This document shows positions 25,443-34,869 of a stretch of DNA of 64,000 nt, in pieces. Positions within the stretch are counted from its first letter, which is position 1, and each line of letters begins with the position of its first letter. A program made the translations under genes and the position numbers. The notes under the pieces were generated by a model. That model saw nothing but the letters and a program-made list of their open reading frames with translations. It did not search any database and was not told the origin of the DNA. The stretch comes from Adineta steineri (lineage: Eukaryota; Rotifera; Eurotatoria; Adinetida; Adinetidae): the NCBI GenBank assembly GCA_905250115.1, contig CAJNOI010000107.1, positions 102,144 through 166,143 of the forward strand, written 5' to 3'.

Positions 25443-26716
25443 ATGGCCTCTAGTAGAATTCCATTGTATCGTGTTAAAGGTACACATTACGAATGTGCAC
25501 ATACTATCGGTGAATTAACACGTGAATCGATTCGTCATCGTATTGCTGATGATCTTCCCTATTTAACACCCTTATTTGCTTTCGTTCAAACTGAATATGG
25601 TCAAAAACTACATCGAGATTTTCTTGAAACAACACGTTCATTATATCCATGGTATTGGGATGAACTTCGTGGTTTAGCTGATGGTTCAGCAATTCCTTTC
25701 GAACAATTACTTGTTTTAAATTTTCTAAATGAAACTCGAACAGCTTATCGTTTATTAGAAGAAAAAAAACAATTAGAAAATGAAACGGGTGAAAAAGGTT
25801 GTACAACTGTATTAATTAATCGAAAAGATACAAATACATTATCTTTATTACATAATGAAGATCATTCAACCGCATTATATATGACAGGATATCTCGTTGA
25901 AGCTGATATACAATCAAGTAAATATGAGGATGGTAAGCGTGAAAGTCCGAAAGAAAAATTTATTGCTTATTGTTATGCTGGTGGTATTCCAGGTAAATAT
26001 ATATATATATATATGTTTTTAATTAGCATTAAATTTTTTCTTATATAGGAAATGCTTTTGGTGTAAATAAACATGGTTTTGCATGTACATTGAATGGTCT
26101 ATATCCCAATTTTGTTGCACATGGTCGTTTACCCCGACAGATAATTAATCGAGCATTACTTTCAGTAAAAAATGAAGAAGAATTAGATAAATTAATTCAT
26201 GCGTCACCAGCAGCATACGGCTTTTGTATAAATGGAGGTTTTATTCATCAATGCAATTATTTACTTAATTATGAAATAGGACCAAATTTAAATATTGATA
26301 ATGAAAATTATATTAGTAAATGCCGTATAATTAATAATGAAGATAATCTTGAAAAGAAGGATGATGATGATGAATATTCTACAGCTTTCAATTATCTTAT
26401 TCATTATAATCATTATGAACGTTTAGATAAGGTTATTAATCAACAAAAAGCACTTCAATCATCACATAGCCGTTGGAAACGTGGTCAAGAACTCGGTGAA
26501 ATATTTAATAGCAAGGATGCGATATGTTTACTTGGCGATTATGAAAACGAAGCATTTCCTATATTTCGTTCTTCAAATCAATCCGATGTGAAATCCAGAA
26601 CATTATGTACAATACATATTAATTTTTTAACTAAAGAACTTATTCTTTATCAACATAATCCAAAAGAAAATAATGAACCATCATTAACTTATAATTTAGC
26701 AGATTTATTTGTTTAG
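25443..26716 (+). CDS. C45-family acyltransferase/hydrolase (isopenicillin N acyltransferase-like)
   Basis: Two exons, 25443-25992 and 26049-26716, joined across a TA-rich 56-bp intron, give 405 residues. N-terminal landmarks are G-T-H-Y-E-C-A-H-T-I-G and W-D-E-L-R-G-L-A-D-G, both typical of the C45 (acyl-CoA:6-aminopenicillanate acyltransferase) family. Then comes a Gly-Cys-Thr-Thr at residues 119-122: in the family the precursor cuts itself between Gly and Cys, freeing the nucleophile, here C120. The following H-N-E-D motif and A-G-G-I-P-G-N-A-F-G-V-N fit the Ntn-hydrolase core. Fungal members finish penicillin; the insect member Tan hydrolyses beta-alanyl amines. The substrate here is unknown. 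There is no signal peptide, so it is probably cytosolic. An Asp/Glu-rich insert (K-K-D-D-D-D-E, about 26355-26375) looks like a surface loop. Confidence 0.85.
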
Positions 26717-28099
26717 AAAAAAAATGTTTTTTTGTACCATCTATATATAAACACAATCATTAGTATTTTATTCTTTTAATTTTCATTTTTGTTTATTAGA
26801 CAAAGAAAAGAAAAAATTTATTTTTGTGATGCAAAATAAAAAAAAAAGAGAATTTTAAAAAATTAATATTCAATGACTGTCATTTAAACTATTTATAAAT
26901 ATTAAACATAAAAGACAAAAGTAAGTTCTATGATGAAATATTTATAAAATCATTACTTAGTTTAACTCAATTATGCTATTGAAATAAAGAAAAAAGAATA
27001 TCATATATTTGAGTTCAATAGAGACATATTATTTTATCATAAAGTGGATTTCTCATATTCTTAATTAACTACAGTAAGAAAAATCTTGGAATATTATAAT
27101 CAAACTCAAATTACTTAGACAAAAAATATTAAGTTTGCTACATATTTTGTAATTTGTTTTATAACGAGTATAGAATAACAAAAAATTTCATTTGACACTA
27201 TTTGCATAAGCTTTTATGGTAAGAAACAAATTCTTTATCTAATAAAGAATATGATTTGAAGATCTGAAAAGCTTCTTTTTTCTCTCGTAATTGTTGGGTA
27301 CAAAATAGTCGAGCAAAGAAAATTCAATAAGAATGAAACATATGCTCAAACAATAGCAAAAATCTGTTTAATCGTTTTACCGAGGTGTCTATATATTCAT
27401 TTTCCTGTTTCAATTAAGTAAGCGTGAGATTATAAAGGAATTAGAGCTCTCAAGCGTTAAAATAGCACAAAGAATTATTTTTGGAGCGACTATCGTCTGA
27501 TATAAAAACAACGCCGTCTAACGTTGTTTCCACATTTTGTATCCTATGTTGTTGAGCTTAAACAGAATATAGGACTAAGAATGCAGACTATTCAGTCGAA
27601 CATCCATAAACGTACTTTTATAGAAAATTTATTAATATATAATAGAGAATTCTTTTTTTTCAAATACAATGAAAATTTACATCAACTATTTATTATCAGT
27701 GTTAAATTATATAAACCATCCTTATTACATGTTATACAATTGAGATATATATATATATAGAAGAAATTACTTTAAACATGTAATATTCTAATTCTTTTCT
27801 TTTAGAATGGAAGTGTAGTGGGTAAATATCGAAGCCCACGCGTAAAACATTGGTAAATCTAATAAATTTTATTTCTTAATTTTAGCATTTATCATACGTT
27901 TTATGATATATTACAAAATTGAAACCATTTCGACTTATTAGCGATTAGGATTTGTGTCAATAGATATCACGAGAAAAAAATGCACCTGTTTTTTTTTCAT
28001 TATTTCGTTATATTGAGAATATATGAACATAGCTGTACATGAATGAAATACTTACCATTTTCAATATCATAATTATCTTAATTGTTTTTCAGATATCAT
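26717..28099. other. AT-rich intergenic region
   Basis: No gene supported. The 78-codon frame at 27524-27760 ends in a TA-repeat-encoded tail and starts without a clear ATG context. A polypyrimidine-AG site at about 28085-28092 just before the GPCR start suggests that a non-coding 5' exon of that gene lies somewhere in this stretch, but its position is not determined. Confidence 0.45.
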
Positions 28100-29266
28100 A
28101 TGTGGCATGACGCGATTCGTCTCGGTCTTGTACGAATATTTTATCCATGTTTAATGATATTTGGTACAATTGGTAATGTATTATGTTTAAAAATTCTTTT
28201 ACGAAAACGTTTTCGTCGTCAATCAACATGTCAATATTTATGTATACTTGCTGTTATTGATATTTTGTTTATTTATACAAGATCAGCAAGATATTTATAT
28301 CGATATATATATAATCTTGATCTACGTAATAGATCATTATGGATATGTCGTTCATATATATTTTTTTCGTCAACACTTTCACAATTAGCATCATGGATAC
28401 TTGTTGTTGTTAGTTTCGATCGTTATTTTATTATAATAAATAAACTCTCATATCGACATGCAGGATGGCGTGTAATGAAAACAACATTTATTCTTATTTT
28501 TATTATATGTCTTCTTAACATACATTATTTTTTTATCCTAGGTAATTAATAAACAAAAAAAAAAGATCTTTAATTTATTTTATTTTATTTATTTTTAGGA
28601 ACCGATACAAAATCATTTTTTTCATCTCTTCGAATGCAGGACAATACGTCGAACGAAACTTTTCCTGGTGACAATCGTTTCTTATGTATGGCACATCCAA
28701 AATTTCAATATTTTTTTCATTTATATCAACCAATATTTGATTTACTTTTTGTTGCTATTATTCCATTTCTACTTATGATATTTACAAATCTCGGTATAAT
28801 ATGTACGACAATGAAAACAAATGCATTACGTATAACATCTCGAAGACAAAAACGAAATAATCGTTTGACAATTATGTTATTATCAGTTATACTAACATTT
28901 ATATTATTAACATGTCCATCAGTTATTTTAATATGTTTAAATCGTTTAATGTCATACACAATATTTTCGAATACGGAATTACTTATACTTGATTTACTTG
29001 AATCATTATGGTATACGAAACATGCATTAAATTTTATTTTATATACATTAAGTGGACAAGATTTTCGAAGAGAATTTTGTAAATTAATTTCTTGCTCAAA
29101 ACAAACAGTATCAGATAAAATACGTAATCGACGACAATGTCGACGAGGACGAGAAAGTCGTTTTTCTATGAGTTCTTACGCTTCCACACATCGAACATCT
29201 TTGATTGTCGTACAATTAAATAAAACAAAGACAAACGCAAAAATAAGAAAATCATGGTCGAAATAA
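28100..29266 (+). CDS. Rhodopsin-class (family A) G-protein-coupled receptor
   Basis: Two exons, 28100-28541 and 28599-29266, give 369 residues with seven hydrophobic segments. Class A marks: G-N-V-L in TM1; L-A-V-I-D in TM2; S-F-D-R-Y-F at the end of TM3 (the DRY box); a TM6 C-P pair; L-N-F-I-L-Y in TM7, a variant of N-P-x-x-Y with Pro replaced. The cytosolic tail is Arg/Ser-rich. The second loop has a Cys (F-L-C-M) able to pair with the TM3 Cys (W-I-C-R). The pattern resembles the FMRFamide/peptide-receptor-like groups of invertebrates, but no ligand can be named. ATG 28100 sits eight bases after a polypyrimidine-AG site, so a 5' untranslated exon is likely. AATAAA follows at 29430-29435. 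Confidence 0.88.
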
Positions 29267-29285
29267 TATATATATATATATATAT
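29267..29285. repeat. (TA)n microsatellite in the GPCR 3' UTR
   Basis: About nine TA units immediately after the stop codon of the GPCR gene. Confidence 0.85.
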
Positions 29286-29429
29286 TAGATATCAGATAGG
29301 TGAATTAATGAACAAGAAATACATATGTTCTATACTGTTGTTAGATATATAATTTAAAAAAAAATCTTTCTATTTAATGTATTGTGTAATTGTTTCGATT
29401 TAACATGTTCAATGTTTCTTTTTATTCAA

Positions 29430-29435
29430 TAATAA
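29430..29435 (+). terminator. Poly(A) signal of the GPCR gene
   Basis: AATAAA about 165 bp after the stop codon, in the sense orientation; assigned by position. Confidence 0.5.
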
Positions 29436-30440
29436 AGAAGTTTTTATCTGTTATGAAAGAATCATTTCTTTTTCATTCTCTATTGTTCTTTAGCAATTAC
29501 GCATTTCATGAGATGAAGAAATATACTATCAAATAGAGTTATACACTAAATGATCCTGTCCACAATAGTACACTATTTATTTTCATTTATCGTTACCTAT
29601 GGTAATTATTTAGAAATATGATTCGTCCAGAACTTGATACAAGTTTAAATGAGTTTCTGGATGAGTGAAAAACCTATCAGGACATCTGAAAACTCAGTGT
29701 TACTGAGTTGTAATAACAACGACAACGATAAAAAGTATCTAGTTTATATTCTTGACTTATCGACACGTACTCTGAATAGGGTGTGGGTGTGATTTGACTG
29801 TGACTTTACTTCTTTGTTCAGCCATATTACATTCACCAATCATCCACACCCACATCTATACCCACTCACAATCATCAATATTGATACTTCGTTCTTTTCT
29901 ATCTTATAATATATTTGATATATGTCTATAAAAAATCTGCCATTTTAATGTCAACATATGTATCTCTAGAATGATTGGGTCTGTCAAGCACGCTAGTAAA
30001 ACAAATGTGGTCCACTTCATATTTAGAAAACCTACTGATAAATTACGACGCCCCATCACTATATGTCGTTTGTCGAAACCTTTTTTATTTAAAACTAGTT
30101 CGAAGAGTCATGATCGTTCAGTTTGAAATTACTTTTAAGTCCTAAATCATCTTCAAAATCTACATATTTGGTGCTGGTATGTCTCTTTATATTGTTTAAA
30201 GATCGTAAGAATTAGAGAAGTTTGTATCTAATATTCTGTATACTTATACAAAAATAGTGTAAGAAGATTTTAAAAAGTTATTATAATACTAAGACTTGAT
30301 GAAATCTGGATTTTTGACTCTTGTAAACACTTAGATCTGGTAGTGATCTTTTTAGTGAATAAAGATGGAGATTTATTTCGTTAAACTGAATATAAAACAA
30401 TGAAGATCAATGAAATAGAGCTGAGTTACAAAGTTTTCAA
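29436..30440. other. Intergenic region between convergent genes
   Basis: It contains a telomere-like hairpin (29779-29872) and nothing else recognisable. The GPCR gene and the minus-strand orphan gene point towards each other across it. Confidence 0.5.
29779..29872. repeat. Telomere-like hairpin motif, copy 3
   Basis: The G-rich arm GGGTGTGGGTGTGAT (29779-29793) pairs with the C-rich arm ATCCACACCCACAT (about 29841-29854). A further CTATACCCACTCACA follows to 29870. The loop is about 50 bases. Confidence 0.65.
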
Positions 30441-31112
30441 TTAGTACACAAAGTTAAATAGTAGATAATAGTTTCCTCGTTGAGCACTGGCAAACTTATA
30501 GTTTTCATACGAATGTAGCATATGGAAATCTTTCAGAATAAAACATTTTTCGTAAATTGTATCATCATCTTCCATTTCGCCAAATAATTTACACATTTGT
30601 TTGTAGAATAACTCTTGTTCTAACTTTTTCATTAAATATTCATTATTTAAATCCAAAGGTAAAACTTGACGCTGTAAATCCTCTTCAATTGCACTTTGAT
30701 TATTCAAATACCAATTCATATCACACGAAAATTTGATTTTGAGTAATTTCATAGCTTTGTCAATAGAAATTCGTTGAAAATTTGAGCAGTTTCTTGAAAT
30801 AGTTCGTTCACTTTTATCTATAAACATATCATCTAATTTTTCTCTATTTTCAAAATGTTTTATATTAATCATTCCAATAGTACATTCCCAATCGCCATAG
30901 CTAGTTGCTATTAGCTTAGGTGTTAAGAGTTTATCTCTCTCCCAATCCATATCTTCGAGTGATTCGATTTCGTCTGGATAAGGTCCATTCTTGTTTATAA
31001 ATATGCCTGGAGCATCCATATCCAAAATACGTGGTATGCAGTCTAATGAGTATATTTTACGTTCAAATTTTTCCTTAATTGACATAGTATTATTCAGATC
31101 TGTTGTTGCCAT
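30441..31112 (-). CDS. Uncharacterised intronless protein, 223 residues
   Basis: The minus-strand frame is open from 31181, but the better start is ATG 31112 (M-A-T-T-D-L-N-N), because the codons before it encode an AT-driven I/L/K-rich run typical of non-coding DNA. The product is soluble, acidic and rich in Glu, Asp, Lys and Asn. It has an I-P-R-I-L-D-M-D-A-P-G motif, a W-E-R-D-K-L-L-T-P-K-L-I-A-T-S-Y-G-D-W-E segment and a C-terminal helix-prone Glu/Lys region. No signal peptide, membrane segment or family is recognised. Composition and length argue for a real gene. It lies tail-to-head with the ART-TPR gene on the same strand. Confidence 0.6.
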   Translation of the reverse strand: MATTDLNNTMSIKEKFERKIYSLDCIPRILDMDAPGIFINKNGPYPDEIESLEDMDWERDKLLTPKLIATSYGDWECTIGMINIKHFENREKLDDMFIDKSERTISRNCSNFQRISIDKAMKLLKIKFSCDMNWYLNNQSAIEEDLQRQVLPLDLNNEYLMKKLEQELFYKQMCKLFGEMEDDDTIYEKCFILKDFHMLHSYENYKFASAQRGNYYLLFNFVY

Positions 31113-31863
31113 TTTAAAGATTTGTTTTGTTATATTGATCAAGTTTTGCTTCAATAATAAGATATATTTGATAATTATCATAAAAAAAAGTATTGTACAG
31201 TATTCACGTTATGATTATAAACGAGTTCAAACTAAAAAAAGAAAAAAAGAACTTTTAGTTAGATAAATTTAAAATATACGCAGTATTTCATATATACTAA
31301 AATGAAAAATAAAAATACGTAGTATATTTAATTCTACTATGAATATGAAAATTCAAATAAAGTCTTCTCGTATTATCATCATAGATGTAAATTATGACAG
31401 AGATGTTGACGTTTATCCTTTATTCTATTATATATTTAAACAAAGGGAACAAGAGGTACAAGAGAGGAAAGGAAAGCGAATCAGAAATGGCTGATCGACT
31501 GACTGATTTACAATACAATAGCATAGCTATTTATAGGTTCATGTGAAACGAATAAAGAGAGAAAAAATGAAATGAAAGAAAGAGATAAATGATGGACAGA
31601 TCAGAATCCGTCACATAAATCTAGTGTTGTTTTGAGAATAATTTCATGTATAGAAATGAAAGATCATATACGATGCTTTAAACTAATGAAATATCCATCT
31701 AAAATTCTCTAAAGTATTTTTTAACTCGAGAATGAGTGTGAGTGTCTCATCTTCTCTATCACCTCCGCTCACACCCACAACCGCATATTTAAAACAATCC
31801 TTTTCTTATTTAAAAAGTTTATTTTATCTCTTTCATAAAAAAAATTCATGGCAATACACTTTA
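31113..31863. other. Spacer with a telomere-like hairpin
   Basis: It separates two minus-strand genes. The distal part (31733-31793) carries the hairpin listed next, about 70 bp past the ART-TPR stop codon. The rest is AT-rich without other features. Confidence 0.5.
31733..31793. repeat. Telomere-like hairpin motif, copy 4
   Basis: The G-rich arm TGAGTGTGAGTGTC (31733-31746) and the C-rich arm GCTCACACCCACAACC (31777-31792) flank a CTCATCTTCTCTATCACCTCC spacer (split here at the arms). The spacer is almost identical to that of the copy at 34745-34801, which also lies about 70 bp past a TPR gene stop. Confidence 0.7.
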
Positions 31864-34023
31864 TTATTTGTTTTCTATACGTTTGAGGTTATTTCTATAA
31901 TCTTGAAGATCAGGATGATTTGAAGGTAATGTTTGTTGTGCAATTTGTACAGCATGCTCATAAGATGTATGAGCTTTTGAGTAATTATTCATTTTTTCAT
32001 ACACCGAACCAATATTATCGTAGGAAGCAGCTAAATCAGGATGAGTGGGTGGAAGTGATTGTTGTTGAATTTTAAGGGCTTTTTCACAATAAGAAAGTGC
32101 TTTTGCATAATCACCCATGTTTCTATGCACTTCGCCAATGCCGTTGTAGGAAGTAGCCACATCAGGATGATTGGGAGGTAGTGACTGTTTACTGATTTCA
32201 AGAACTTTCTCGTAGTAAGAAAATGCTTTTGGATAATTACCCATCTTGGCATGCGCATTACCAATGTTGTTGTAGGAAGAAGCCAAATCAGGATGATTGG
32301 GAGGAAGTGATTGTTGTTGAATTTCAAGGGCTTTTTCATAATAAGAAAGTGCTTTGGGATAATAACTCATGCTGCAATGCACTGCACCAATAAAAATGTA
32401 GGACTTAGCAAAATCAAGATGGTTAGGAGGAAGTGATTGTCGTTTGATTTCAAGGGCTTTTTCATAATAAGAAAGTGCTTTCGGATAATTACCCATGTTG
32501 TTATGTACTAAACCAATGTTGTTGTACGAAAAAGCCAAATAGAGATGATTCGGAGGAAGTGTTTTTTGATCGATAGCAATGGATTTTTCATAGAGTGCAA
32601 GTGCTTCTTGATATTTTCCTTGATCGTCTTTGATCGAACCAAGTTGATGATAAATAGGTGCTTTGCTTTCATTATTCTTTGTTTGATCAAGTAAAACTTG
32701 ATAAATATCTTCAGCTTTGTCAAATTGGCCTATTTTCCATAATACCAAACCCAATCTGTACCATCCTTCAGCGTTTGGGTAACTCTCTTTTCGAATGTAT
32801 TCTGTAAGTCTGTTCAATTCTGGATCGTTATCAGCAGTAAGTACCAAATCAACTTCATATAAACGATTATTTCCACCTATCTGCTTAATATCTTGGACAC
32901 GAAATACGCTATGCATCGAAAACAAGACTTCCTCTTCCTTCTGGAAGTCACTAATACCAGCAATTGAAGCAAATGGTGTTGTTGATTGAGCAGGATTAAT
33001 TTTCATGATAAAAAGTACACCCACTTGATCTGGATTAATTGTAGCACGTTGAGCAAAGCGGAGTGAAACTTTGCGAACCGTACTAGTAGATAAGAAATTA
33101 TTGAATGACATGAGACCACCTTTAATTTCGCTCATTTGTTCAAAATCCTCTGTAGATAAACTTTGGCCACGGTAAACGATGAAGGTGTCAGCAGTAGTTG
33201 CACCATAATATTGTATTTGATGCAGTTGTTCAATATGTTGATGTAAATCACTGATAAAGAAACCCATACGTGTGATGATATCACCATCCATCAATCGTAA
33301 CGCACAATTGAGCATGGGATACAAGAACATATTACAGGTATACCAATAAATTGGTGCTCTGTTGTGATATTCATGTTCCAACTGATTAATGTTTTCAATT
33401 TCTTTTGCATTACCTTTAAAAGCATCACGACAATAATCGATATAATCCTGGATGTGTGTTTGATCGAATTTGATGGTTAATAAGATCTCTTTGATAATTT
33501 GAGTATACATAAAAGAAGGATCTAATTGATCCAACTTTTTATTTGATCCCACGAAACTCATGGGAATAGCATTCTGCTCACATTGATGAGCAGCTTCCTT
33601 GAGTGCTTCACAGATGGGTGTAATATCTGTGAAGACACCCCTTATTTTAGACCAATCTTTGGCCCATTGTTCATGACGTTTTCTGTTTCCACAAAAAATA
33701 AATATTGAATCGACTTGGGACATACTGTGCACACGAGGCACAATGTGTTGTCCCAGTGATCCAGATATGACCATACATATTTTTCTGTCCATGACTGTTT
33801 GAATGAATTCGAGGCATTGATCATCATTTGTATATGTACTAATGTCGTTAACAGCACGTCGTAATTTTGTGATTGTATTTTGACATTCACCATTTGTTTC
33901 GTCAATTTTACTGTCTAACCAGATCAGAAAAACATTTTGGACCTGTTGGATATTGATACGTCCACAGCCTTCTGCACCTTTTGGAACTGCCGATGCATTT
34001 GTTGCTGATTTTCCTTTGTTCAT
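31864..34023 (-). CDS. Arginine ADP-ribosyltransferase fused to TPR repeats
   Basis: Single-exon protein of 719 residues. Residues about 60-215 form an N-terminal region without a named domain; residues about 215-410 are an ADP-ribosyltransferase fold of the R-S-E class. Expected residues are all visible: R285 in V-Y-R-G-Q, S312-T-S in F-L-S-T-S-T, and the E-x-E motif at E363-E364-E365 (catalytic E365). From about 415 to the end are seven kinesin-light-chain-like TPRs of 42 residues (consensus S-Y-N-N-I-G ... Y-E-K-A-L-E-I ... P-P-N-H-P-D). Known relatives transfer ADP-ribose from NAD+ to arginine; the TPR arm would bind partner proteins. There is no signal peptide, so it is likely intracellular. 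Targets are unknown. A second TPR gene follows head-to-tail at 34870. Confidence 0.93.
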   Translation of the reverse strand: MNKGKSATNASAVPKGAEGCGRINIQQVQNVFLIWLDSKIDETNGECQNTITKLRRAVNDISTYTNDDQCLEFIQTVMDRKICMVISGSLGQHIVPRVHSMSQVDSIFIFCGNRKRHEQWAKDWSKIRGVFTDITPICEALKEAAHQCEQNAIPMSFVGSNKKLDQLDPSFMYTQIIKEILLTIKFDQTHIQDYIDYCRDAFKGNAKEIENINQLEHEYHNRAPIYWYTCNMFLYPMLNCALRLMDGDIITRMGFFISDLHQHIEQLHQIQYYGATTADTFIVYRGQSLSTEDFEQMSEIKGGLMSFNNFLSTSTVRKVSLRFAQRATINPDQVGVLFIMKINPAQSTTPFASIAGISDFQKEEEVLFSMHSVFRVQDIKQIGGNNRLYEVDLVLTADNDPELNRLTEYIRKESYPNAEGWYRLGLVLWKIGQFDKAEDIYQVLLDQTKNNESKAPIYHQLGSIKDDQGKYQEALALYEKSIAIDQKTLPPNHLYLAFSYNNIGLVHNNMGNYPKALSYYEKALEIKRQSLPPNHLDFAKSYIFIGAVHCSMSYYPKALSYYEKALEIQQQSLPPNHPDLASSYNNIGNAHAKMGNYPKAFSYYEKVLEISKQSLPPNHPDVATSYNGIGEVHRNMGDYAKALSYCEKALKIQQQSLPPTHPDLAASYDNIGSVYEKMNNYSKAHTSYEHAVQIAQQTLPSNHPDLQDYRNNLKRIENK
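31900..32640 (-). repeat. 126-bp tandem coding repeats (TPR array) in the ART-TPR gene
   Basis: Successive 126-bp units encoding 42-residue TPRs are clearly similar in DNA as well as protein, for example the recurring AAGAAAGTGCTTT and TTCAGGGC-type blocks. High nucleotide similarity between units suggests recent duplication or gene conversion inside the array. Confidence 0.8.
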
Positions 34024-34614
34024 TGTTTGCTGCGTAAATGGTTTGAATTCGAGTTACTGTGTAAAATTTATTAGTGAGGTAATGATTAAAAACAGTTCTT
34101 TTTATAGGTGTCTACTGCCTTTCGAAATGTCTCATCTTTAACTATTTATCTTATTGGTATGCAAAAAACAGCAACTGAAGAACGAATAAAGTAAATTGGT
34201 GAAATATTTTTATATCTTTGACAAACATCGAGATAGCCCGCAAACAATAGGTGTTTTATCTTCTTTGATGGTGAAAAAACGTGTAGATTCATCTCTATTA
34301 CTGGAGAATCTTAAGTGAAAAAAGTATTTATAATAGTAAATATTGCCTGAATCACACAAGTTAATAACATAATTCGTCACCGCGAATTAGTAATCATGAA
34401 ATTTAAAAAAACTGCTTAAACTAGCTTTGATCATTTTTCTTGCTGTATTCTGTTGACTGAAAGCCTATATGTAACCATTATGTAGATAACAAAGATAAAC
34501 TTGGAAAAAAAGTGCATTTGTCATTATCAAACGTAAAAAAAATAAATGAAATCGGCAGAAAATTTTTTTGTCATGTCTCTATCTTCTTTAGGTTTGAGCA
34601 GGCTCTCTTTCGAA

Positions 34615-34666
34615 TGTAGATGTGAGTGAGTGTCGACTGATTCAAAAGATCACACCCACACCCTCA
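34615..34666. repeat. Telomere-like hairpin motif, copy 5
   Basis: The G-rich arm TGTAGATGTGAGTGAGTGTC (34615-34634) is followed by the C-rich arm ATCACACCCACACCCTCA (34649-34666). Pairing is imperfect; the loop is about 14 bases. Confidence 0.6.
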
Positions 34667-34744
34667 TATAGAGTTTATTTGCTGATATTACAAAAGATAA
34701 TCCTAAATGGAAGATTTGTTTCACGACTAATAGCATCTTGAGGA

Positions 34745-34801
34745 TGAGTGTGGGTGTCTCATCTTCTCTATCAACTCCGCTCACCCTCTTACCCACACCC
34801 G
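34745..34801. repeat. Telomere-like hairpin motif, copy 6
   Basis: The G-rich arm TGAGTGTGGGTGTCTC (34745-34760) and a C-rich arm ending ACCCACACCCGCA (about 34789-34802). Its loop CATCTTCTCTATCAACTCC differs at one base from that of copy 4. Confidence 0.7.
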
Positions 34802-34869
34802 CAGGCACGAGGAACTAAAATATAAAATTAATTAAAAATAAGTCAACGCAACATTCTTTCATTTATTTA

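Larger units (their letters stand above)
34024..34869. other. Spacer with two telomere-like hairpins
   Basis: This 846-bp stretch lies between the ART-TPR start and the end of the next TPR gene. It contains two hairpin copies (34615-34666 and 34745-34801). The ART-TPR promoter must lie at its left end, but no TATA box is evident. Confidence 0.5.
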
